Below, one piece after another: positions 37,720 to 47,000 of a stretch of DNA of 64,000 nucleotides (its first letter is position 1; each line of letters opens with the position of its first letter). The DNA is from Glandiceps talaboti (Eukaryota; Hemichordata; Enteropneusta; Spengelidae): NCBI RefSeq assembly GCF_964340395.1, contig NC_135564.1:6490361-6554360 (forward strand), written 5' to 3'. Both the position numbers and the translations under genes were made by a program. The notes beneath the pieces are model-generated. The model was not told where the DNA came from. It made no database searches and saw only the letters and a program-made list of their open reading frames with translations.

Positions 37720-38201
37720 CTCAGTATATGTAAATGTCTATGCTGGAGTAAACATTGCTCTCTCTCTATATATATACATTAAATATACACATACACACAT
37801 GTGTATATACTATATATCAATACACATAATGTGACATATACAGTATATTAATATTTGTGTAAACTACAGTGGTGTTATATATAGTATGCATCACAGTTGC
37901 ATTTCTCTAGGTCACACATGATTTCTTTTCACCGTCTACCTCTGGGAGTCGACCCGAATCTCAGTAGTATTCGTTACACACACAGGCCTTACACAATTAT
38001 AGCGCGTGACTATGACACCGGGTTTTAGCCTCATTCGGTACCCTCAACCCTGCACTCAGTGAAAAAAAATTAGGAAGACAATATGTTTTTTCCTGTTGTG
38101 AATTTCAATAAATGGTTAATTTTAGTGAACCGGTGACATTAATGTCAGGCAGAAACTGAATTCAGTACTATCACACTTACCGTGACATTGACGGACATCA
38201 T
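15058..38201 (-). CDS. STARD3: STARD3 (MLN64), MENTAL + START sterol-transfer protein, 12 exons
   Basis: Late-endosomal membrane protein that tethers to the ER and moves cholesterol. Exons: 38201-38181, 23587-23333, 22261-22106, 21669-21613, 20527-20371, 19783-19646, 18838-18717, 18191-18036, 17618-17443, 16784-16680, 15946-15847, 15171-15058; all phases agree and total 518 residues (human about 445). Residues about 68-212 form the four-helix MENTAL domain (RRMFCLVTLFDFLFIFLLW, LYNFKTSLFDI, ETWLLDWKVLPQE). Residues 252-258 (EFYSPVS) match the position of the STARD3 phospho-FFAT motif that binds VAP proteins; acidic SESETEYASDEE follows. The START domain covers about 303-518, with VRGENGPGGW and WILNTDLK. 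Exon 1 adds only MMSVNVT; an alternative start is the Met at residue 11. STARD3NL is excluded by the START domain. Introns contain many repeats. Head-to-head with UBXN4. Confidence 0.95.
16362..16565. repeat. Nested local duplications in STARD3 intron 10
   Basis: AATGTGGCAC(AC)AGTGCATTCAG and the following TTTTAATACTTGAATGTTAC occur twice in tandem (about 53-bp period). They are flanked by two copies of GTGCACTGATACACAGCCCA. The right part (GTGATTCATTACTG onward) resembles 25098-25160. Confidence 0.85.
17160..17432. repeat. (CCAA)/(CAAT)/(CCCA) simple repeat beside STARD3 exon 9 donor
   Basis: Long imperfect tetranucleotide array. On the minus strand it begins about 10 nt after the GTAATC donor of exon 9, giving a TTGG/TGGG-rich start to intron 9. 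Any ORF through it is an artefact. Confidence 0.93.
17704..17765 (+). mobile_element. MITE family A, partial copy
   Basis: GACTGTAAGATACTTTGTGT, then TTGTTTAGCCCTATCAGGCTT and TTAAACC, matches the reverse complement of the complete copy at 22993-23097. It lies in STARD3 intron 8. Confidence 0.6.
18300..18618. repeat. Minisatellite in STARD3 intron 7
   Basis: About six to seven degenerate copies, 42-52 bp, of AGTGGTCAGACCCCCTAGGC followed by CAAGTAATTTCAGTCTCAAT. Confidence 0.9.
19317..19342. repeat. (CA)n microsatellite
   Basis: Short CA run in STARD3 intron 6. Confidence 0.95.
19865..20265. repeat. Octamer-bearing tandem repeat in STARD3 intron 5
   Basis: Four spaced copies of AATATGCAAATTAATC-like sequence (near 19878, 19941, 20077, 20195) followed by TTAATATGCACATATA and CCAAGCTCAGTCAAGAGACT. 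Each core contains ATGCAAAT, the POU/octamer consensus. The first two copies are nearly identical (63-bp period); the others are diverged. Confidence 0.85.
20705..21512. repeat. Minisatellite, ~96-bp unit, about 8 copies, STARD3 intron 4
   Basis: Units contain TTACAGGCATGGTATAGACA, then GGTAGATACTAAATCCAAG, then GACAAATTAACCTTTGTGCC and ATGTTTGAATGCTTACTTGC. Alternating GTGACAAATT/GTGTCAAATT and TTTGTGCC/TTTGTTCC variants indicate amplification of a two-unit block. Confidence 0.95.
21886..22022. repeat. (CA)n and (CAGA)n microsatellite
   Basis: CA run followed by CAGA/GACA array in STARD3 intron 3, ending about 80 nt before the exon 3 donor. ORFs through it are artefacts. Confidence 0.95.
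22452..22592. mobile_element. MITE family B, copy in STARD3 intron 2
   Basis: Left end TTCTCCAATATTTGTCTTCT then TTCAGCCAGAAAATAC; right end GTATTTTGCTTGGTTGAATGG. Inside is a second hairpin with GTTTTGTCACTACT and AGTAGTGACAAGGCC-like arms. The same layout occurs at 47028-47165. Confidence 0.75.
22697..22940 (-). mobile_element. tRNA-derived SINE with conserved central domain
   Basis: Minus strand: Pol III A box TGGCCAAGGGG (22927-22917), then B box GGGTTTGAACCC (22885-22874) with tRNA-like spacing. Next comes the core GCAGGTTTTCCCAGGGTATT and TCGATTTCCTCCTGC (22789-22755), resembling the deeply conserved Nin-DC type SINE domain. It ends with CTTATTATAATAATAATAAT, a simple tail typical of LINE-mobilised SINEs. 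It lies in STARD3 intron 1 in sense orientation. The head and tail are clear; the Nin-DC label is from memory. Confidence 0.75.
22993..23097 (-). mobile_element. MITE family A, complete copy
   Basis: 105 bp with terminal inverted repeats TAGTCTGTAAGATA / TATCTTACAGTCTA. It has no coding capacity. The interior (complement) GTTCAGTCCTAACAGGCTTC is shared with 17704 and 53288-53376. It lies in STARD3 intron 2? No: it is between exon 3 and exon 2, i.e. intron 2 of the 12-exon model. Confidence 0.8.
24897..24985. repeat. (CA)n microsatellite
   Basis: About 66 nt of pure CA then mixed CACAGA, in the large STARD3 intron 1. Confidence 0.97.
25075..25205 (+). repeat. Dispersed repeat related to 16540-16640
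   Basis: CAGATGTGATTCACTACT, then AAATCATTATATCTAACAAA, parallels CACAGGTGATTCATTACTG and ATAATCATTATCTCTAACAA at 16540-16610. A class cannot be assigned. Confidence 0.5.
27560..27835 (+). pseudogene. Decayed non-LTR retrotransposon, C-terminal end of reverse-transcriptase ORF
   Basis: One frame reads IGTDLPCLEKLYNEQIVHR; after a frame change the next reads QLLPSGHRYGSLKVKSARFS, then a stop and SKEMVNLLA. The order I-G-x-x-L-P-x-L-E-x-L-Y, then L-P-S-G-x-R-Y, then a short basic stretch and N-L-L is the usual C-terminus of CR1/L2/Rex1-type LINE ORF2 proteins. At least one frameshift and two stops make it dead. It is in STARD3 intron 1, antisense to the gene. Sequence 26.4-27.5 kb upstream may be more of it, but I cannot recognise motifs there. 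Confidence 0.7.
27958..28345. repeat. 193-bp perfect tandem duplication
   Basis: Two head-to-tail copies starting ATATTTTAACAACAGGTATA (27958 and 28151) look identical over their full length. This points to a recent duplication or an assembly artefact. It lies in STARD3 intron 1. Confidence 0.95.
28346..30300. other. STARD3 intron 1, no supported exon
   Basis: Unique-looking AT-rich sequence. Positions 29270-29960 are somewhat less AT-rich and less repetitive than their surroundings, but I find no coding exon with matching splice phases. Confidence 0.5.
30333..30361. repeat. (GAAT)n microsatellite
   Basis: Seven tandem tetranucleotides in STARD3 intron 1. Confidence 0.95.
31028..31400 (+). 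repeat. Dispersed repeat, copy 2, with AGACCATTTT-type subrepeats
   Basis: Starts GGGGTGGGGTACCACTGGCC, matching 4699-4745. Further on, CCATTTTAGACCA/CCCATTTTAGACC/CCCATTGTAGACC recurs five times (31140-31385), indicating an internally repetitive element of unknown class. Confidence 0.6.
32375..32419 (+). promoter_or_regulatory. Pair of DR1 nuclear-receptor-type sites
   Basis: AGGTCAAAGGTCA (32375-32387) is a perfect DR1. GGGTCAAAGGTCA (32407-32419) is a second one 32 bp on. DR1 elements bind HNF4, RXR or COUP-type receptors. Their place in STARD3 intron 1 would suit lipid-responsive control, but function is inference; similar motifs also occur in repeats here (6773-6786). Confidence 0.45.
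33985..34400 (+). pseudogene. Three successive relics of a LINE ORF2 C-terminal segment
   Basis: Frames read NSLPQDINLATQFAIFKTKL (34000-34060, preceded by TGA where W is expected), NSLPQDIRQATSLGMYKTKR (34141-34200), and PPQDIRHGHQLGNFYNKTEI (34323-34385). W-N-S-L-P-x-D-I followed by F-K-x-K-L-K is common near the end of CR1/L2-type reverse-transcriptase ORFs. Three copies about 150-180 bp apart imply local duplication of a dead fragment. Lies in STARD3 intron 1. Confidence 0.6.
34401..37400. other. STARD3 intron 1, no supported exon
   Basis: AT-rich. 34933-34975 (TTTTGCCAAGGTTGGGAATC) resembles 26560-26605 (TTTTGCTAAAGTTGGAAACC), a minor dispersed repeat. 36928-36951 is a 24-bp perfect palindrome, GATCATGATACA and its complement. 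No gene recognised. Confidence 0.5.
37420..37475. repeat. (TTCC)/(CCAT)n simple repeat
   Basis: TTCC units then CCAT units in STARD3 intron 1. Confidence 0.9.
37580..37722. repeat. (AT)n microsatellite, two blocks
   Basis: Pure TA/AT runs (about 37587-37662 and 37690-37719) separated by a short unique stretch, within 600 bp of STARD3 exon 1. Confidence 0.97.
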
Positions 38202-38994
38202 AGCTAGCACTCAAAGAGAAAGCGACACTTTCCAGTGGACATCAACTTCATCAATTTTTGCCCAGTGCTAGAAAAATGAATTTTGGAGACCGCACACTCT
38301 TCCGATTGCAAAGCGTTGTCAATGTTGCAAAAAATGACGAGGAAGTCGTGTTGTCTAAAGTCCGCTTTCAAACGGAGGACACGCTTGGTTGACGGAAGTT
38401 AACAGGTATAGCACTAGCGGTTATCAATTCATAAACTTTGTTTAGAGATCTACATGTGAAACAGAAGCAAAGACACCATTACCAATCACAACACACAGTG
38501 CAAAATCACCTGACATATAGGCCCTCCAGCTCAGCCAAAAATTTAAATAAAAGTGAAACTACTGTTCATAGAATACACAGTACATTATTTTAACAGTATT
38601 TTTGCTTTTCTTTTCGATGATGAGCTTATGAGTTTGACATGATGTCTTGGAAGATTGTCTATTGATGCAAATAACGCTATCTTTTATCATTTTAATCTTC
38701 ATAACTTACATAAGAGGTCTTTTAAAAGGTCACCGAATGACCTATTTATTTTTTGTCCTGTAGGTCACATAAACACTGGATACTCGGGCATGAAAATATA
38801 TATATTTCATATAAAAGGATTTTATGAATGTATTTGTAATATTTTTACAATATTTTATATTTTTTTCCCGGACATTCGAATTTCCCACAAATCATTGCGC
38901 TAGAAATTACGACGTTGACTTCCGGGTTCCGGTTTCGTACTTGTTTCGCTCACCAAGACTTATATATTAATTTATCTATTCTCCTGTTGAAAAG
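38202..38994. promoter_or_regulatory. Putative bidirectional promoter, STARD3 / UBXN4
   Basis: 793 bp separate the two start codons, which face away from each other. The sequence beside UBXN4 has GACTTCCGGGTTCCGG (ETS-type cores) at about 38918-38933. The sequence beside STARD3 has GACGGAAGTT at 38392-38401 and GAGGACACG nearby. There is no TATA at either end. It includes the 5' UTR of both genes. GC rises next to both starts. Bidirectional activity is inferred from the spacing. Confidence 0.55.
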
Positions 38995-41900
38995 ATGCGG
39001 TGGTTTGAAGGATCTATCCCAGCAGCTATAAACTCAGCCAAACAACAAAGATCTGTCTTTGTTATATTTATTTCAAGTAAGGAAATTGGTGTTTTTTTCG
39101 ATGTTTTCCTCTTACATGCACAGATCCAAAACAACACATGCTCAAAATTTTGCTACATCACTCAACAAAACAAACATTTTTTGAACGTTTATTTTTGCCC
39201 ATCTTTATTTTTAACAGATCTGTTCATTGTTTGCAAAATGTTTTGAGTTGATCATGGAAAATACAACTCGGTACAATCTGTTTGCGTAAATGTGGCCGCT
39301 TTTGTTCATATGTTTTTATCTCGACCTAATCTAGACTTATACAGACTACATCATACCATGGCTGTATTAGTGAGAATACATCCATGATCATACATGGTGA
39401 TGTATGAACAAATTTAATGGCAAATTTCCGTCACCGAATTCACATGGTTTTTGCTTTCGTTTTACAGAGGACGATGAAACCTCGAAGAACATGTCAGAAA
39501 CCTGGGAAAGTGAAGGTGTCACTGGCATATGCAATGATGCCAATATGGTGGCAATGAAATTATCTGCTGAAAGGTAACTCTTGTCTCACATCTGTTTATT
39601 TATTAATATTGTTGACAGTTATTTCTGTATACTCAGTGCAGTGTTTTCCCCAGGTCTTAAACTCTAGGTGCCTGAGATAATGGAATCTGATATGAACATA
39701 GACATATTATCATGATATGCATTCTTACATGTGTGTAGTACTACTCTACTATAATAGTGTACATATTATATATTAGCATTGTTATTCATATGATGTTTTA
39801 GATTTTAGGAAAATGAATTATCATGAAAAATTCTATATATAATCTTTTTTGACTTCTATAATTATGAAAACATGCCGTTATTGTATGCTGATATGTTAAA
39901 GGGGCACAGGCTGAGTTTAGACAGTTTTTACTTTAGTTAGTAATACAAAATACTTTACATAAAACTATGGCTAAACTAATCAAGTATAGCGTTTACAACG
40001 ATTCATGTAGCCATGACGTGTCACTTTTTACCAACCATCCAACTCGTGTGTTGTTCATGTAATGACAAGAATTTCCTCAGATTTGGTGATAGGTACCAAC
40101 AATTATGTCATCAAATCTTTCATGTATTATATCTAAATACCAGGATTGAGTTATACCAGTATCAAGTAACGAATGAGTGTGCTTCAGTAAGTAGAATACA
40201 ATATGTAACACTTCGTAGGCAACAAAAATTGCATCCAAAAACCGTCTAAACTGAGCCTGTGCTCCTTTAATTGTGTATGTTTATTTTTAAATAAATGTGA
40301 ATTTTTTAATTTTTTGTCTCTTTGCAGTGAATCCTGTAAACAGTTCTCCCAAATTTGTATCCTTTTCACTTCTCTTAGGACTGTGTTTCCATGACGATGT
40401 TGGTTGTCTGGATTTATCATCTATCTAATTATTACTACTTTTTTATATCTTAATGTATTATCTATCATCTTTTCTCTACAACTTACTGACTCATACACAT
40501 GATTCACATACACTTTTTGTCTGTAACACCAACATTATCAACCATTATCATAAACAGTGTCTATCTCAGATTTTGTCACTTGAAGGTAGTACTTCAACAT
40601 CAGAGTGTTGGAGGAGGATAATTCTCTTCCTTCTGAGTGAATTTTTGATACTTTATAATAGAAGGCTGCTAACCTGAAAAAGATCTTTGTCTGCTGCTGA
40701 CAAAAATCTTACCAACATTGTTATATTTCATCAATTTTTCATTCACTTTGATACTCCTTAACTCAGTCACTTTGTACATGAATGGTTCACTTTGATACTC
40801 CTTAACTCAGTCACTTTGTTCATGACTGGTTTACTTTGATACTCCTTAACTCAGTCACTTTGTTCATGACTGGTTTACTTTGATACTCCTTAACTTGCTC
40901 ACTTTGTGTATGACTGATTTTTTCCATGATATTCCTTAACTCAGTCACTTTGTACATGACTGGTTTACTTTGATACTCCTTAACTCAGTCACTTTGTTCA
41001 TGACTGGTTTACTTTAATACTCCTTAACTTGCTCACTTTGTGTATGACTGATTTTTTCCATGATATTCCTTAACTCAGTCACTTTGTTCAGACCCCGTTG
41101 TTTGTATGCCTGTGTCATTTTTCATTGGTAACAATGGTGTTCCTCTGGAAGTTGTTGGGGGACATTTATCAGTAGAAGAATTTATTCCAAAAATTGAAAA
41201 AGTCATTGAAGTAAGTCTTAATTTATTCCTTTTTGATAATTTTGTTTGAACCATGTGCCTATGATAGTTGGTTTTGTCTCATGTGATTACCCAGTAAATG
41301 TCTCAACCATTTTGAGTCTAAGTTCAGTATTCTGCTGATATGCATTTCTGACTTTTCTATGTTTGTTGACAAACCCGATGTGTGGCGTGGCTCTCACTGT
41401 AACACTTACCCATTCCAAGTTCTGACTACCATGTGGAATTTGCATACGTGACACTGGAGTTTATTTGGGGGGAAAAAGTATTTCGGAAGTACTAGTAATT
41501 TAAATATTGGGTCTGAAATAGCATTGTTTGCACGTCCTTGGTTACAAGTTTTCAAGGTATAATGTGTTTGTGAATAATACAAGTACTGAAATGTAAACAA
41601 AATATGTCACTGATCTAATGATTGAAAGTGACAAAATAAATGACAACTTTTTTTTTAAAGATGCACAAAAAATCCTTGGAGACTTCCAGTGCTGCACCAC
41701 CACCACCACAACAACCTGCTGCAGCGGCAGCAGCAGCAACCACTTCTACTAGTCAAGAAACAACTTCAGCAGAGCCGCTGGAAGACAGGGTTGCCAAAGC
41801 TAAAGTTAAGATTGATGAAAAAAAACAGATGAAAGAAGAACAAGCCAAGCAGGTGAACATACACATATATAATTCTAAATTCTGTCTTGAAGAGACTGTT

Positions 41901-43746
41901 GACATACCTTTCTGAGATATAATTATATATTATTCCACAATATTTTTCTTCATTCAGCTGAGAAAAATACCGGTGACCTATTCTTTGAAAAAGTCATTGA
42001 AAATCTTGGAAATTCAGACAATGAACAAACCTTGACTGTAACAATACACCACCAGGGGTGACCTTATTATCCCCTTCCCCTTACGGTGGAAATGGATGAG
42101 AAGAGCGCCCTCAATGGCTGATATTTCAGTCTACAACAACACCAGTACATGAAATCAATATTGTTGCCATAGGATAAATACACATCTTTCTCTGTTGTTT
42201 TATATCATTTTATTCACGCATCCAGGAATCAATTAGGAAAGAAATGGAAAGAAGAAAAATTGGTCAGCAAGTCCAGGTGGCGGAACAAAAACGGAAAGAA
42301 ACCGAAGCTAAACAGGTAGCAGATGAACTGAAAAAACAACGGGCAGAAGACAGGGCTGCCAAGGAAAGAATACGACAACAGATTGCTCAGGACAGAGCAG
42401 AGAGAGCTGCAAGGATACAACAGGAAAAGGAAGAAAGAGAACTAATGAAAGCAGCAAAGATGGAAGCAAAGAAAGCTGAACAAGAAGTTGTGAAGCAACA
42501 ACAAGAACAAGCTAAAATGTAAGTTGTAAACTCTCCCCTCTTCTTGGGTCATCTTCTCTCATCGGTATTTGATGTTCACTCCTACTTCTTCATGGTCTAC
42601 ATGTATTTATTCCCGTCCTCTGTTATCAGTCATACAGTCAGTGTTGGTTACCCAGCCTCTTGCTGTTGAGGGCTACACCCCTCCAGCAGAGTCGGGGAAA
42701 ATACAGTGTCGCCGATTGTGATAAGATGGCTGCACGGAGAGCTGACCCATAACATGACCTCTGTACATGTAGTAAAATCATATGGTGGCAACTCTACCAG
42801 ACTCTGCTGGGGGGGGGGGGTGGTGTAGCCCTCAACGACAAGTCCATCACACAGTTTGCCTTCTTTGATATTTGGTTAGGTTTTCAAGCAGTGATCATTC
42901 CTTCGTGTAAAGTGTATATTTTCTACATTTGCCTACGTCAACTTTGTAGTCATGCCATCAGAAACACAGCTGATCAGTTGAACAGTGACAGAAATCTCAA
43001 AGCTTCCAAATATCAGAAATTACAAGAAGAGAAAGAAACAGCCAAGAGAACTGCTTTGGAAACAAAACAAGCTGCTCTGACATTGGCTGAACAAGAAGCA
43101 GCAAAGACCAGGATGTAAGTACACTGCCCTCTATAGTTCAAAGTTGCCTACAAACTAGATCATCCATTTAAAGGGTCACAGTCCAAAATTTTTTTTTTGA
43201 TAAATATAATTTGTAGAAAAAATCTTTCTGTATTGATCAGATTATGAAAGCATGTCTAGTTTAAAAATATTCGATGACTTGGTTGAAACAACTAATGCAA
43301 TTCCAGTTTGAAGCTGTTGTGTAGATGGAGATTATCTCTCTGAATTATGTTATGACGACATCAAACTATTGGACATTACAATAATTTACATGATGTAGCG
43401 ATAATTCAAAAATGTTCCATTGATAGCATTAAATAATAGAACAACTTTTCTTATGTGTTACTTGGTTTTGGACTGTTTCCCTCTAAATACCATCAATGAA
43501 ATGAGAAATTTGAATGATTTGTTTTTATTGCCACATTTAAACATTCTGAGCTTTCACACATTCAGTAATTCTAAAAGTCAATGTTTTGATTACAATCAAA
43601 TATGACAAGAAATTTATATTCAAATAATGTAAAAACTGTCCTGTTAAAATACATCTGCTAGAAATTCAACGTGTATGATGGCAATAAAAGTTTGTCAAAT
43701 TTCTCAAAAGAGGTATCACTTGGAGGGTAGTGTACTTTTCATCTTT

Positions 43747-43780
<34 letters not shown>

Positions 43781-44028
43781 TGTCTGTCTGTCTCTGTGTC
43801 TGTGTATGTGATGTATATGTGCATGCATGCATGCATGTGTGCATGCATGCATGTGTGTATGATGTGTGTATGTATGTATGTATGTATGTATGTATGTATG
43901 TGTGTGTGTGTATGTATGTATGTATGTATGTATGTATGTATGTATGTATGTATGTATGTATGTATGTGTGTATGTATGTATGTATGTATGTGTGTGTGTA
44001 TGTATGTATGTATGTATGTATATATTGT

Positions 44029-44096
<68 letters not shown>

Positions 44097-47000
44097 GCTG
44101 AATAGATGGATGGACAGACAGATGGATGTATGTAAATGTGTGTATGTGTCTCTGTCATGATGCCTATAATATATTGATATTGTTAAGTTACCCTTGTGTC
44201 CTAGTTGGTGACATATGGACACAGGTGATATACTGATTGTATGCTGATTGGCCTCCACAGTCACAGATTATGAAGCATGGCCAAAAATGCAAAATTTGAA
44301 CCACTGAGTTCACCGATTATGTGGAGAATGCCTGCCAGGCTATCCTTCAAAGGCTAATGAAATACCTATCTTGGGATGCACAACTAGTCAGACAATAGTT
44401 ATTGTACCTGTATAGTTTGAGGTCCAGTCTCATATTTCTTGCAAAAAATTCTATTGGTCATGTTGAATGATTTCATTGTCACTAAAAAAAAACACCCTCG
44501 AAATTGAGCAGGTATGTAGAACTATGTGGTCGTGTTATCATGACAAGGCTTTGTTTTCACTCTTACAGGGAGTCTACTCGCATTCAATTCCGGTTACCTG
44601 ATGGCTCTTCCATCATGCACACATTCCCCTCTGAAAGCCCGCTTGCCACTGCCAGAAAATTCCTTTATGATGTGAGTATATGAAGATCTTGAATTCATGT
44701 GTTTGAAAGTTGTTTCTAAATCACGCAAGGGTAGCAGTTTTGATTTGTTTGCAGAGATATCTGTTTATATTGTTGCATGTGTATCTTTCTGAGAATTAAT
44801 TTCTAAAGAAAATTTAATTACTTAGACCTACTGTATACTCTTCTTTACAGAAGTGATATTAAGCAACTTAGCTGGCCAAGTAAACCTGATCTATTGAAAA
44901 CAAAGTAAATTGTTGTTGATATTGACAGAGGGCGCTATTAATCTGAACTGGCAGCATCAGTATTTCAAACATGAAAAGTAATGAATTATAGTGGGAAAGT
45001 AATGAATTATAGTTGGAAAGTAATACATTGAAAGTGGACTGTATGTTAACCAACAGTGTTTTGTATTCCTGGATGACATTATGAGATAGTAACCTCCCAC
45101 TCGTACCATGTTTTAATTAAAAATGCATTCGGCGCATACATTCCATTGTTGTAATTTTAAAAATCTAACATTTATTATTCTGTTAATTTCAGCACATTGG
45201 TAATACCTTTGGTCAGTTTACTTTGTCAGCCGCGTATCCAAGGAGACGGTTCTCAGAGACAGATATGCAGATTAGTCTGTTAGACCTTGAACTTGTGCCA
45301 TCAGCATCACTTATTGTATTACCAGTAAGTTAGTAATTATTACATCATGGTGTTGGTATATTCAAATCAAAATAATGCAATAAACCTATCTGCTCAATCA
45401 GAATGGAAAGTTAAGTGGTTATCTGATATGCATGTTTGGGTGAAGTAACTGATAAATGGATACAACTATTTCAGGTGAAATATTCTTGACCTATGTGTAC
45501 TGAAAAATTGCCCTGGACAACCTATGTTTGACCCTGGCCTTTTTGTAGATCTGTGAGAGTAGAATTCATACATAGCTTTTTCACCTATGTTTGACCCTGG
45601 CCTTTTTGTAGATCTGTGAGAGTAGAATTCATACATAGCTTTTTCCACATGCACCATGTCTTAGTTATGTGCATCAGCGAGTTTAAAGGTCATTTATCCC
45701 GGTTGTATTGGGAAACAAAAAATTTATACCGGACTGGATACTCCAGAGACCCTACAGTTGGAGGATTTATGGCTAAAGCTTGTACTGTCGTTGTAATCTC
45801 AAAAAGACATCAAATGTTTTACTCTGTTTTGATCACCAGGGATCAAAATCCTTACCCAGACCTAATTCTGGTGGTGGTGGCGGTATCTTCTCCCTCATCT
45901 TTGCTCCATTCATGTGGATTTGGAGCTTTGTGGTCAGTATCTTCTCATCTCCACCACCGATTGAAGACACATCTGCAGAGAGACAAAGAGAAGAGGAAAC
46001 ACAGAGACAACAACAACCACAGTCAACTTCACAAGCATCGTCGTCATCATCATCATCACCCAGACCACAAGAAGAAAACACGAGCAGACCAGCCAGACCA
46101 AAAAGGTAATAATTTAGTTGTTGGTTCTCAATGTGTCATGGTTCAGATAATGGCTTTAGTCACTAGAGAAGGGCTGCACAGAATACCCTACATAAGGAAA
46201 AATGAAGTCTAAAGTATTGTGTACTGATTGATAACAATTATGGCTGTACTTGAAGTGTGCAAGCCGGGAACAAAGTACACCCAGAATAATTCAAGTTCCT
46301 AGAAATTACATTCTTTTGAAAATGAAATGAACTGAAATATGTGGAGTGATTGAGAATGCTGTCAACTTTAGCCATTGAATACTGTAAAATTAAATGTTTT
46401 AAAGGAGCCAACAACCCTTTCTAGACAGTTGCCCCAAGTCCACTTCAAAATCTTTTTCACAATATCACTCCTAGTGGCCAAACTATACAAATCTTTTGTC
46501 TTTTTCATAACCTGAATGTCATGAAGTTATCTTTAGGTTTGATTCATTTCAAGATTAGGAGTAAAGTGGAAATATTTTGCATATCGTAAAATAACATAAA
46601 TTTGTACTTCATATTACGTAATTGCAAATATATTCTTTTGACTATCAGCTAGCCACCTCACTTTCTCCAGTCTTCATTTCATTCTTGATTAATAGCTCAA
46701 TCAGAAAAAAAACTAAATTAAAAATGAACAGTGATTCATGAAAATTGTGGTTCTTTTTGTAATAAACCTGTCATTTCATGGCACTGTGATGTTAGTATAA
46801 AATCAAACATTACAATATATTTATGATATTTAATAAACGACATTTCCTTTACACCATGCATGAGCCAGAACACAAAATGTGAAATATATACTCTGGTCGT
46901 TCTACGTCACAACAACGCATGTCTATGTCACTGGTTTTGCTGTGTTCAAAATAATAGTCAAAACATTCAAAATTACCATTACTTTCCCCGATTTTTCTTT

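Noticed and set aside
37925-38050. GGGTCGACTCCC on the minus strand as a possible B box of a SINE
   Set aside because: No A box at suitable distance and no tail; left as unexplained sequence near the STARD3 promoter.
43675-44264. Longest ORFs in the window (up to 172 codons, both strands)
   Set aside because: They translate a compound GT/TATG microsatellite into Cys-Val-Met or His-Thr-Tyr repeats; no start context, domain or splice support.
45616-46212. 198-codon plus-strand ORF
   Set aside because: It overlaps UBXN4 exon 10 in another frame; its start lies in the 63-bp duplication and it has no family resemblance.
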